Below the pieces are notes generated by a model. That model did not search any database. It was not told the origin of the DNA and saw nothing but the letters and a program-made list of their open reading frames with translations. Shown here one piece after another: positions 16,515 to 24,764 of a DNA stretch of 64,000 bases; the first letter of the stretch is position 1; each line of letters starts with the position of its first letter. Origin of the DNA: Terriglobales bacterium (GTDB taxonomy: Bacteria; Acidobacteriota; Terriglobia; Bryobacterales; Bryobacteraceae); NCBI GenBank assembly GCA_027485675.1, contig JAIXQP010000022.1, positions 124,001 through 188,000 of the forward strand. Direction: 5' to 3'. Both the position numbers and the translations under genes were made by a program.

Positions 16515-17665
16515 GCCGGGCCTGGGCATTGGTCGGGCTGCTCTGGGTAGCCTTCTGCTTGAACTACATCGACCGCCAGGTGGCCTTCTCCATCTTTCCG
16601 GCGCTGCGCCAGGAAATGGGCTTCACGGCGACGGAGCTCGGCTGGGTGGGAACCGTCTTTCTCTGGAGCTACTCCCTCGCGCTGCCCCTCGCCGGGAAGC
16701 TCGCCGACCGCACCGATAAACGCCGCTTGATCGCCGCGAGCATGCTGCTCTGGAGCGTGGCCATTTGGGGATCGGCCTCCGCGAGCGGCGTGGGTTCGTT
16801 TCTGTTCTGGCGGGCCATGATGGGCATCACCGAGGCGATGTACTTCCCGGCTGCCGCCGGCTTCATCGCCAGCATTCATGCGGGCGCCACGCGCAGCCGG
16901 GCCCTGGGCCTGCACCAGAGCGCGCAACTGTTCGGCGGGGCCATCGGCGGCTGGTACGGCGGCTGGAGCGCGGACGGGCCGGGATGGCGCACCGGGTTCA
17001 CCACGCTCGCCGTGGCCGGAATTCTCTACGCCTTCGTGCTTGGCTTCGTTTTGCCGAAAACCGAAAGGACCGACCGCGAGACCGCCGGCGCGGGCACCAT
17101 GTGGACCCCGGCCTTCTGCTGGATGGTGGCCGCCTTCTTCGGCTACTGCGGCGTGCTGTGGATGCTCTACGCCTGGCTGCCGAATCATCTGGGCGAACGC
17201 TTTGGCCTGTCGATGACCGAAGCCGGCTGGCGCGGCACCGTCTTCCTGCAGGGGAGCTCCTTCGCCGGAATTCTGGTGGGCGGCTTCCTGGGCGACCGGA
17301 CCGGCCGCCGCCTCGAACTGGCGGCCCTGGGCATGTTGCTGAGCCCGGTGTTCGGCTACTTCGTCTTCGCCGCCCCGGCGATTGAAGGGAGCATCGCCGC
17401 AGCCATGGGCTTCGGGATCGGCGCCGGACTCGTCATGTCGAACCTGTTCGCGGCGGCCTTCGCGCTCGTCGGCCCCGGCCGGCACGGCTGGGCTGCGGGC
17501 CTGCTGAATATGGCCGGCGGCATTTCCGGCGGCGTGGGCATGCTGCTGGCGGGCTACTCGAAAGACAGCGCTGGCTACGTCGGCCTGCTGACGCTCATCG
17601 CCGCCGCGGGCATGCTCATTCAGGCTCGGCGATTACCAGGTGTTGCCGCGCCTTCACGTTCGTAA
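16511..17665 (+). CDS. MFS transporter, anion:cation symporter-like
   Basis: A 384-residue major facilitator with about twelve hydrophobic helices. N-terminal NYIDRQVAFSIFPALRQEMG and the loop between helices 2 and 3, GKLADRTDKRR, match the ACS family (organic-anion and sugar-acid uptake); ITEAMYFPAAAGFIA is the typical helix-4 motif. The four-base ATGA overlap with the DUF1501 gene indicates one operon, so it may import a product of the exported enzymes, which is inference. The gene end overlaps the convergent CRTAC1 gene by 50 bases. Confidence 0.88.
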   Translation: MSRAWALVGLLWVAFCLNYIDRQVAFSIFPALRQEMGFTATELGWVGTVFLWSYSLALPLAGKLADRTDKRRLIAASMLLWSVAIWGSASASGVGSFLFWRAMMGITEAMYFPAAAGFIASIHAGATRSRALGLHQSAQLFGGAIGGWYGGWSADGPGWRTGFTTLAVAGILYAFVLGFVLPKTERTDRETAGAGTMWTPAFCWMVAAFFGYCGVLWMLYAWLPNHLGERFGLSMTEAGWRGTVFLQGSSFAGILVGGFLGDRTGRRLELAALGMLLSPVFGYFVFAAPAIEGSIAAAMGFGIGAGLVMSNLFAAAFALVGPGRHGWAAGLLNMAGGISGGVGMLLAGYSKDSAGYVGLLTLIAAAGMLIQARRLPGVAAPSRS

Positions 17666-19232
17666 GGCTCTGGCGTTTGCCGCTCGGCCATTCAATCTCC
17701 ACCTTCGGAACAATCGCCTCCTTGCCGAGGCCGAACGTCAGCGCCAGGTCGGACTGGCTGCAATAGCTCGCGCCGCTCGTCACCGTCTGCCACTGTTTGC
17801 CGATGCGGACCACAGCGCCCAAAGCGCTCCGGTTGCTCTTGCGGCCCTGCAGGCGGAAGGAGAGATAGTTGTTGGCGCTGCCGCCTTCGTTCTTCAACAG
17901 CACGGCCGGGCCGTGGTTATTGGTGACGATCACGTCCAGGTCGCCGTCGCGGTCATAGTCCGCGTAAGCCGCACCCCGAGCGACGTAGGGCGTCGTCAAC
18001 CCCGCCGCCTTGGTAGCGTCGGAGAACTTGCCGTTGGCTTCGTTTCGAAATAACAGCGGCGTCTGGCGGAACTGGATCTTGGGCTGCACCCGGCCGATCT
18101 CTTCATCAATGTGGCCGTTGGCGGCGAACAGATCCGCCCGGCCATCCAGATCGTAGTCAAAGAAGAACAGGCCAAACGTCAGGCTCAGCAGGCTCGACCG
18201 GCCGATGGTGGAACGCGGCGCCTCATCGACAAACAGGCCGTTGCCTTCGTTGTGATACAGGCCGAGCATCTGATTCGAAAAGTTGCCGACGGCGAGACTG
18301 GCGCGGCCGGACTCGTCATAGTCGCGCGCCGAAACCCCCATCGCCCCGCGCGCCACGCCGTCTTCTGAAAACGCGACGCCGGCCGAGACGGCAATGTCGG
18401 TAAAGGTGCCGTTCTTGTTGTTGCGGTAGAGCCGGTTGGGCTGCGTGTCGTTCGCCAGGAAGACGTCCGGCCAGCCATCGTTGTTCACATCGAAGACGCC
18501 AATGCCGAGCGCCTTCGAATTCGGCTCGGCGATGCCGGCCTTGGCGGATACATCCTCAAACGTGCCGTTGCCGCGGTTGCGGTAGAGCTTCGGCGGCACG
18601 CCCTTGTACGATTCCGGCGTGCAGTAGGACTTCGTGTTGCCGTCCATCGAACAGAACAGGTCGCCCTTGGCGGTCCACTGGACGTAGTTGGCCACCAGGA
18701 TGTCGGCGTGGCCGTCCTTGTCGTAATCAAGGAACGCAACGGACGTGCCGAAGTTGGCGTTGTTGATCCCGGCCGCCTTCGTGACATCCTTGAACCGGAA
18801 GTTGCCTTCATTGCGGAAGAGCCGGTCACCCTCCAGCGCCGTCACGTAAAGGTCCTCCCGGCCATCGTTATCGAAGTCCGCCGCCGCGACGCCCATACCA
18901 AACAGCTCCACGCCCAGGCCGCTCGCCGTGGTCACGTCCGAGAACGTGCCGTTCTTGTTATTCCGGTAGAGGGCGCTGAGCGAGCGCCGTCCCTTGGGCG
19001 TCCAGTCCTTGGAGTTGACGAGAAACAGATCGGGGTAGCCGTCGCCGTCGGCGTCGAACCAGACCGCGCCGGCGCCCATCGTTTCAGGGAGCCAGCGTTT
19101 GCCCGCCCGGCCGCTGTTGTGCACGAAGTTGAGGCCGGCTGCCTTGGTCACTTCGAGGAAGCGGACGGGGCTGGGCTGCGCGCTGAGGAGGATCGTGGCG
19201 ATGCACGTGACGGGGAGTAGTCGACGGAGCAT
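17616..19232 (-). CDS. CRTAC1-family protein: FG-GAP/VCBS repeats with ASPIC/UnbV end
   Basis: A 538-residue secreted protein. Signal peptide MLRRLLPVTCIATILLSAQ, then RFLEVTKAAGLNF, followed by six or more FG-GAP/VCBS blades with Asp-rich metal-binding loops (WFDADGDGYPDLFLVN, AADFDNDGREDLYVT, FLDYDKDGHADILVAN, VFDVNNDGWPDVFLAN, FFDYDLDGRADLFAAN, YADYDRDGDLDVIVTN). The C-terminal ASPIC/UnbV domain has LSFRLQGRKSNRSALGAVVRI and VEIEWPSGKRQSL. Such proteins are extracellular beta-propellers of unknown job. It is the third gene of a set with a TPR-ASPIC protein and a five-heme cytochrome; its first 149 bases lie inside the open frame of the cytochrome gene. Confidence 0.92.
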   Translation of the reverse strand: MLRRLLPVTCIATILLSAQPSPVRFLEVTKAAGLNFVHNSGRAGKRWLPETMGAGAVWFDADGDGYPDLFLVNSKDWTPKGRRSLSALYRNNKNGTFSDVTTASGLGVELFGMGVAAADFDNDGREDLYVTALEGDRLFRNEGNFRFKDVTKAAGINNANFGTSVAFLDYDKDGHADILVANYVQWTAKGDLFCSMDGNTKSYCTPESYKGVPPKLYRNRGNGTFEDVSAKAGIAEPNSKALGIGVFDVNNDGWPDVFLANDTQPNRLYRNNKNGTFTDIAVSAGVAFSEDGVARGAMGVSARDYDESGRASLAVGNFSNQMLGLYHNEGNGLFVDEAPRSTIGRSSLLSLTFGLFFFDYDLDGRADLFAANGHIDEEIGRVQPKIQFRQTPLLFRNEANGKFSDATKAAGLTTPYVARGAAYADYDRDGDLDVIVTNNHGPAVLLKNEGGSANNYLSFRLQGRKSNRSALGAVVRIGKQWQTVTSGASYCSQSDLALTFGLGKEAIVPKVEIEWPSGKRQSLTNVKARQHLVIAEPE

Positions 19233-21906
19233 GGGGTAAAGGGATGGACTCGTGTTCGTGGATCATCTGGCGCTCGTTGTTGTCTTCGGCGCTGTGTTGG
19301 CGGTGCTTCTGGGTGATGGCTTGGGCCGATTCGTCGGCCTTGAAGCGGCGGAACAGTTTCTCTTCACGGTCGGCCTTAGCCGTGTCGCCGAGGCCGCGGT
19401 AGGCGAGCATCAGCGTGTAGTGCGCCTGCACATCCTCGGGGTCAATGGCCAGCACCTTCTCAAGCGCCGCAATCGACTCCGGGTACTTACGCTGCAGGAA
19501 GAGCAGGCGGCCGATCTGATTCTGGGCGACGCGGTCGCGGGGATACTGGGCGACCACCTTGGCGAGACTGGCGAGAGCGTCATCGAAGTTGCCATCGGCC
19601 TTATGGACCAGAGACTGGAAGAAGTGGACGCGAGCAAGCGAAGGGTCGATGTCGAGCGCCTTGGCCAGGTAAGGCTTGGCGGCGTCGGTCTCGCCCTCTT
19701 GAATGAGCGCGCGGGCAACGTTCAACCAGCCATCGGCGTAACCCGGCTCGGCCTCCGTGACTTTCTTGAAGGCGTACTCCGCGCCTTTCAAATCGCCCTG
19801 CAGCAGCAGCCCGATGCCCCAATCGTTCCAGCGTTCCCGCGCCGCCCGACTGGGCACGGACTTCCATTGGGTCGGCGCCGGGCCGAGAGCGAGTTCAACA
19901 CGAGAAGCGGCCAGCGTCACAATCGGCAAAACCGGAATTTCGCCCTTGATCTTGCCCGAAACATTCTTCGGGATGTTTGCTTTATCGAAGGAGTACTCGC
20001 GGCTGTCGTGATGGACGTTCGCATCGCCGGATTCAGCCTTGCCCGCATAGGCGTATTGGTTGTAGTAGTGCGAGAACTTGCGGTAGTTGAGCTTGGCGGT
20101 GAACGTCAGCGGCCCCTTGGCCTTCTCCGGAATCTTCACCCGATAGTGCACCGTATCGGCGGCCCCCGGCGGAATGGCGCGGACGTAGAAGGCGCTGCGC
20201 GCCTGCCAGGCATTGCGTTTGTTGATCGGGTTGCCTTCGCCGTCGAGCAGGAAGGAGCGGTAGAAGTGAGCGCCCGGTTCGACCGCGCCATCCTCTTCGA
20301 GAGCCCCAGACCAGAAGACCGTCTGTCCCGTCGCGTCCTTGCCTTCGAGTTCCAACCAGATGTCGAACGAGTCGATGGTGCCGCCGGGGAAAAAGTGGCC
20401 GATCTTCCGGGTGCGAACGACCACGTCCATGCGGATGGTCTGGCCGGGTTGGAACGTTGCGCCGGACTCATTCAGTGGCGCGGCCAGGTCCCCCACTTCG
20501 CGGATCATCGAGGCGCCGCCGGACTCGGCCTCCTCCCCAACCACGTTCAGTGAAGCCAGCATCGGCGCTTCGCCTGAGCGGCGGCGCATCTGCAGAGCGC
20601 CATCGTTCTGCACCGGCGCTGCGGCGAAGATATCCACCGAGATGAAGCCGGAGGTCAGGAAGTTCTTCGTAATGGCGAGTTGCTCTTCGTCCTTGTTCAC
20701 GTGCGCGACGGCCATATTGGCGCCGGGGAAACGATGGTTGTGAATCTTGCCGTCGCGGTTGCCGGGGTCTTTCGAAGCGACCAGGGGCATGTGGCAATCG
20801 GTACAGGTCGAAGTCTTGGGCGGATAGTAGAAGCTGCGGGCACCCTGGCCCGAAACGCCGGAGGCCTGCCAGTTGTCGTAGTCGTTGAAGCCGCGGATCC
20901 AGCGGTAGTTGTTCACCGGAACGTCCAGATGGACCTTGTGGCAGGCCGAGCAAAACTCCGCCGAGTCCTGCGTCATGAAGGGCTTGATGAAGGTGCGGCG
21001 ATGCGGCTCCGGATCAAGATACGTGAGGAAGTTATCGAGAGCGCGGATGTAGCGGTTCCGGCTCGAAGCGAGTTCGTGCAGAGGCGGATACTCGATCGTG
21101 AATCCGCCGTTGCCCATTGAACCCTCGACGGCGGTGATGGAGTGGCAGGAGACGCAGCCCAGGCCGTTCTGCGCCTCGGGCGTATCGATCTGATCCTTGA
21201 TCGGCTTATCGAACCGGCCGTTGAAGAACACCGCGTGGTCGTGGCAGCTGGCGCACCACTTGCTGCCCTGCGTCCCGCTCAGCTCCTGCATCTGCTCGAT
21301 CGACTTGCGGTAGTACTGATTGTTGAAGCTCGCAAAGTGATGGACCGAGCTATCCCACTGCTTGTAGGCGTCGACGTGGCACTCGCCGCAGAGCTTTGAA
21401 TCCATGAAGAAGTCCGACGGAATGGTGCCGCCCACGTTGGTCTTGGCCGAACTCGGCCAGAAAGGGCTCTTCGGGCCGCCGCCTTCTTCTTCCATGGAAG
21501 CGGGAACCACCTTGGGATTGAGAATCCGCTGCGCCGGCTGTGGCGCGAGCGGCGAAAGCAGCAGCGCCACCGCCGGAACCGCGGCATACTTCAGCAAGTG
21601 CTGGCGGAAGTGGTAGAGCGCCCACAGAGCGGACACCACGCCCACGGCCATATGCGCCCAAAGAATGCGGTTATTCTCCGTGATCGCCCCGGCGTACGTG
21701 AGCCAAGCGCCGGTGCCGAAGACGATCACGGCGACGATCTGCAACGGCCGCGGCAGGAACCGAAACGCGAGAAAGAAAACCAAAGCGCCCAGGGCGAGAT
21801 GCAGCAAGACATTCGCCATGTAGAAAATGGTCGGCGAAGCGAAAGCCGCAATGTAAGCCGTGTTCGCCAGCAGGGCGACGAACAGGATGGCGCTGAGTTT
21901 CTTCAT
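19084..21906 (-). CDS. Membrane-anchored five-heme cytochrome c with C-terminal TPRs
   Basis: A 940-residue protein. The N-terminus (from MKKLSAILFVALLANTAYI) has about five membrane helices to residue 165. Five CxxCH heme-binding motifs follow: CGECH, CASCH, CVSCH, CSACH and CTDCH, all before residue 420, resembling the cytochrome c554/multiheme fold. A beta-rich part (about 460-640) leads to TPRs (about 690-870: YADGWLNVARALIQEGETDAA, AQNQIGRLLFLQRKYPESI). It probably carries electrons outside the cytoplasmic membrane; partner unknown. ATG 21906 overlaps the previous gene (ATGA). The frame continues 149 bases into the next gene, giving a Pro/Arg/Gln-rich tail that may not be ancestral. Confidence 0.88.
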   Translation of the reverse strand: MKKLSAILFVALLANTAYIAAFASPTIFYMANVLLHLALGALVFFLAFRFLPRPLQIVAVIVFGTGAWLTYAGAITENNRILWAHMAVGVVSALWALYHFRQHLLKYAAVPAVALLLSPLAPQPAQRILNPKVVPASMEEEGGGPKSPFWPSSAKTNVGGTIPSDFFMDSKLCGECHVDAYKQWDSSVHHFASFNNQYYRKSIEQMQELSGTQGSKWCASCHDHAVFFNGRFDKPIKDQIDTPEAQNGLGCVSCHSITAVEGSMGNGGFTIEYPPLHELASSRNRYIRALDNFLTYLDPEPHRRTFIKPFMTQDSAEFCSACHKVHLDVPVNNYRWIRGFNDYDNWQASGVSGQGARSFYYPPKTSTCTDCHMPLVASKDPGNRDGKIHNHRFPGANMAVAHVNKDEEQLAITKNFLTSGFISVDIFAAAPVQNDGALQMRRRSGEAPMLASLNVVGEEAESGGASMIREVGDLAAPLNESGATFQPGQTIRMDVVVRTRKIGHFFPGGTIDSFDIWLELEGKDATGQTVFWSGALEEDGAVEPGAHFYRSFLLDGEGNPINKRNAWQARSAFYVRAIPPGAADTVHYRVKIPEKAKGPLTFTAKLNYRKFSHYYNQYAYAGKAESGDANVHHDSREYSFDKANIPKNVSGKIKGEIPVLPIVTLAASRVELALGPAPTQWKSVPSRAARERWNDWGIGLLLQGDLKGAEYAFKKVTEAEPGYADGWLNVARALIQEGETDAAKPYLAKALDIDPSLARVHFFQSLVHKADGNFDDALASLAKVVAQYPRDRVAQNQIGRLLFLQRKYPESIAALEKVLAIDPEDVQAHYTLMLAYRGLGDTAKADREEKLFRRFKADESAQAITQKHRQHSAEDNNERQMIHEHESIPLPHAPSTTPRHVHRHDPPQRAAQPRPLPRSDQGSRPQLRAQQRPGGQTLAP

Positions 21907-24752
21907 CGGGAACTGGTGAGCGGCCGGAGCAGGCGGAGGGCCGGGCGAGTGTTGTACTCGCGGGTCCATCCGTTATCCGGTCCCATCTCGCCGTATTGTT
22001 TCATGGCGCGGAAAGGCAGGGGAATAGTAGATTTCGAGTAGGCCGTGTTGGCGTCCTGGTCCTTGGCCCAGCCCTGGACTTTCAACAGGAAGCTGCGGCG
22101 GAAGTCGGCCGGAGGCGGCGGAAGCGCGGGAAACTGCAGGCGAAGCTCATCGCCGGAGCCCATCAGCACCAGCCGGTCATCGGCTTCGCGCAGCAGCGGA
22201 GCGACCGAGCCATAGCGAGTGTAGAAGCCCGGCGTCGGGTTCCACATCGACGTCGCGCGCACCGGCTCATAGGCGAAACGCTCGGGCTGCAGCCGTTCGG
22301 GGTGAACCGTCACGGGCGAAAAGCCGCGGAACTGCAACTCCGCCGTGCCCGTAAGTGCGTGCTGGCGAACGGCCGGGGCCTGCGTCTGCTCGCTCAGGAA
22401 AATCTCGTCCCAATAAAGCGCCAGGCCGGAAACGATGCGCACCTCGCGGCTCGCCGAAAGCCACTTGCCGGAGAGATCGACCACGATGGTCTTCGGCTTA
22501 CCCGCGGGCATGCCCATGTCTTCGATGACGGTCTGCCACTGGCCCCGGTCGTTCTTCACCTGCAGCCGGGGCATCAGGACCCCATCGGGCGAAGCCTGCG
22601 CGGCGCGGAGGAAGGTGCTCCCGTCGGCCCAGTCCACCCAGCCGGAGAGCACGAGAATCGCGCGCCCATCCGCCGCGGCGCCGCGGAAATCAAGATCGAC
22701 GTGGGAGCGTTCGGCCAAGCCGTCAATCGTGCGGCGGAAACCATCGACGTACTGCGCATCCCGAGCCAGTAGCCGCGGAAGCACGTCCCGCCCGCGATGG
22801 TCCCGCGCGGCGCGCGGGCGAACGGCCTTCTCGACGCCGAACAGACGGAACTCCGGAAACGGAGGTGACTTGAACTTGTCGTTAGTGTAGAGATCGACGG
22901 CGGCGGGATGGTCCACCGCAACGAGCTTGATCTCATCGAGGTAGGCGACTTCAGCCAACTCCTCGGTGAGGCGGACTTCGTAGTGGCCGTCGCGGGGAGC
23001 GAGTGCGGAGCCGGGGATCTGGATGTACTCGTCGTGGTCCACCGGGAAGAAGCTGCCGTCGCCGGACGCCGCGCCGAGCGGCGCTACGCCCAGGACGTCG
23101 GTGATGTACTCGAACTCCCGGCCGTTCCACGTCCAAACCATGGGGCAGGAGCCGGACAGCCGCTGCGCCTCCTTGAACTCATGCGCCTTATTCGCGGCGA
23201 TGCGCGTCTCGTTCTGGATCAGCCCGTTGGCCCAGGTGATGCGGATAGCGTCCGCCTCTTTGTACTGCCGGAGGTTGAACGTGATCGGCGTGCCATCGTA
23301 GAGCCGCTTCTGATACAGCCCGCCGGCCTTCACTTCCACCTCGGAGCCGGGAGCATGGGGCAGGTTCTTCACGCCGGTGAGTTTGATGCGCAGCCAGTTG
23401 GCCTTGGTAGCGGTCCGGTTCAGCGCGCGGAAGACCCCGTTCGAAGTGATCAGCAGGAGGTCCATCTTGCCGTCGTTGTCGAAGTCGGCAGCGGTGGCGC
23501 CGGTCACCCCGGCGGGCCAGTTGGGCGGCGTCACCAGGGCGCCCCAACGGTAGTTTCCTTCGTTGCGGCGAATCCCTTGGGGGGTGACCAGATCCAGCAT
23601 GCCGCGGCCTTCCAGGTCAGCGGCGGTGAGTCCGCCGGGGCCTTCGAGCGGCGTAAGCTTCCCTTCCCGGTTCTTCAGAATGCCTTTCGGATGCAGCAGG
23701 TCCATCTCCGCGCGATTGGCCAGATCAAACGCTTGCGGCAGGCCGCCGATAGGGGGCAGCGGCTGGGCAGTGTAGCGTCCCGCGAGCTGATCCCGATAAA
23801 GAACAGCGCCCTTGTTCGGATGGATCAAAACCAGATCCATGCCTTTGGTCTCGAACACCGCGCGGAAGGTCATACCCGCCGTGGCGGCCGGTTCGGCGAA
23901 GGGGAAATCCGCCGTGCGATCCATCTTGCCGGCCTCGCCCTGGTTGCGAAGAAGCTTCGTGCGCGGACCGAGGACGAACTCGTCAAGGTCGTAGTCGTGA
24001 TCGTAATCGAGCAGGACGGTATTCGTCGCCGCGGGGGCGGCGGCCTTCTCAAAGACAAACTGCAACGGGACCGGAGCGGGAGATGGGGGCACCGGCTCGG
24101 CGTCGTCGAGCACCTCGGAGTAGAAGTTCCACTCCATGTCCTCGGGAATGGCGGAGCCCTCCTGCTCCTTCTTGATCCGCTGGAAGGCGGCGAGTTCCGC
24201 GGCCGCCTCCTCCTTCCGCCCGGCCTGGCGGTGGAGGTTGAAGAGCTGGAAATGGGGGGCGAAGATGTTGGGATCGAGCTGCGCGGATTTACGAAACGAA
24301 GCCATGGCGGCCTCGGTCTGGCCGCTCTGCTTTTGCAGGACGCCGAGATTGTAGTGGCCGCCGGCGTTGCCGGGAGCCAGCTTCACGAACTGCTCAATCT
24401 GCGCGAGCGCCTTCTCCGTCTCGCCCAGCCGCTTCCATTGGATGCCGAGGTTGTACCAGGTATGCGGCAGCTCGGGGGCCTGCTTCTGCACCTTCTCGAG
24501 CTCCGCCATGGCCCGTTGGGTCTCGCCGGTGCGGAGCAGCGCCAGCGCCAGATTCAAACGCTCGCGGGGCGAGGCCGGCGCCAGTTGGAGCGCCTTTTCA
24601 AACTCCACCACCGCTTCCTTCCCGGTGGTGGGGTTTTCATAAAAGGCTTTGCCCAGATTGCGGAACGTCGCCAGACGCTCCGCAACCGGGGCGGTAGAGG
24701 TTTGAGCCAGCAATGCGGCGATCAGAAAAACCAGGCTGAAGTAGCGCATCAC
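21903..24752 (-). CDS. Secreted TPR protein with FG-GAP and ASPIC/UnbV domains
   Basis: A 949-residue protein with signal peptide (MMRYFSLVFLIAALLAQ). Residues about 25-200 are TPRs (HTWYNLGIQWKRLGETEKAL, GHYNLGVLQKQSGQTEAAMA). The middle has FG-GAP-like segments (LLDYDHDYDLDEFVLG, AADFDNDGKMDLLLIT) and an ASPIC/UnbV domain (WLRIKLTGVKNLPHAPGSEV, AIRITWANGLIQNE); a further approximately 400-residue beta-rich region is not recognised. It heads the cytochrome set and ends with a four-base overlap with the cytochrome start. The first codon is either GTG 24752, five bases after TACGAT (24758-24763), or ATG 24749; both give the same signal peptide. Confidence 0.85.
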   Translation of the reverse strand: MMRYFSLVFLIAALLAQTSTAPVAERLATFRNLGKAFYENPTTGKEAVVEFEKALQLAPASPRERLNLALALLRTGETQRAMAELEKVQKQAPELPHTWYNLGIQWKRLGETEKALAQIEQFVKLAPGNAGGHYNLGVLQKQSGQTEAAMASFRKSAQLDPNIFAPHFQLFNLHRQAGRKEEAAAELAAFQRIKKEQEGSAIPEDMEWNFYSEVLDDAEPVPPSPAPVPLQFVFEKAAAPAATNTVLLDYDHDYDLDEFVLGPRTKLLRNQGEAGKMDRTADFPFAEPAATAGMTFRAVFETKGMDLVLIHPNKGAVLYRDQLAGRYTAQPLPPIGGLPQAFDLANRAEMDLLHPKGILKNREGKLTPLEGPGGLTAADLEGRGMLDLVTPQGIRRNEGNYRWGALVTPPNWPAGVTGATAADFDNDGKMDLLLITSNGVFRALNRTATKANWLRIKLTGVKNLPHAPGSEVEVKAGGLYQKRLYDGTPITFNLRQYKEADAIRITWANGLIQNETRIAANKAHEFKEAQRLSGSCPMVWTWNGREFEYITDVLGVAPLGAASGDGSFFPVDHDEYIQIPGSALAPRDGHYEVRLTEELAEVAYLDEIKLVAVDHPAAVDLYTNDKFKSPPFPEFRLFGVEKAVRPRAARDHRGRDVLPRLLARDAQYVDGFRRTIDGLAERSHVDLDFRGAAADGRAILVLSGWVDWADGSTFLRAAQASPDGVLMPRLQVKNDRGQWQTVIEDMGMPAGKPKTIVVDLSGKWLSASREVRIVSGLALYWDEIFLSEQTQAPAVRQHALTGTAELQFRGFSPVTVHPERLQPERFAYEPVRATSMWNPTPGFYTRYGSVAPLLREADDRLVLMGSGDELRLQFPALPPPPADFRRSFLLKVQGWAKDQDANTAYSKSTIPLPFRAMKQYGEMGPDNGWTREYNTRPALRLLRPLTSSR

Positions 24753-24764
24753 TGACTATCGTAC

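Noticed and set aside
22908-24755. Open frame of 615 codons antisense to the TPR-ASPIC gene
   Set aside because: No recognisable domain or start signal; mirror of a real coding sequence.
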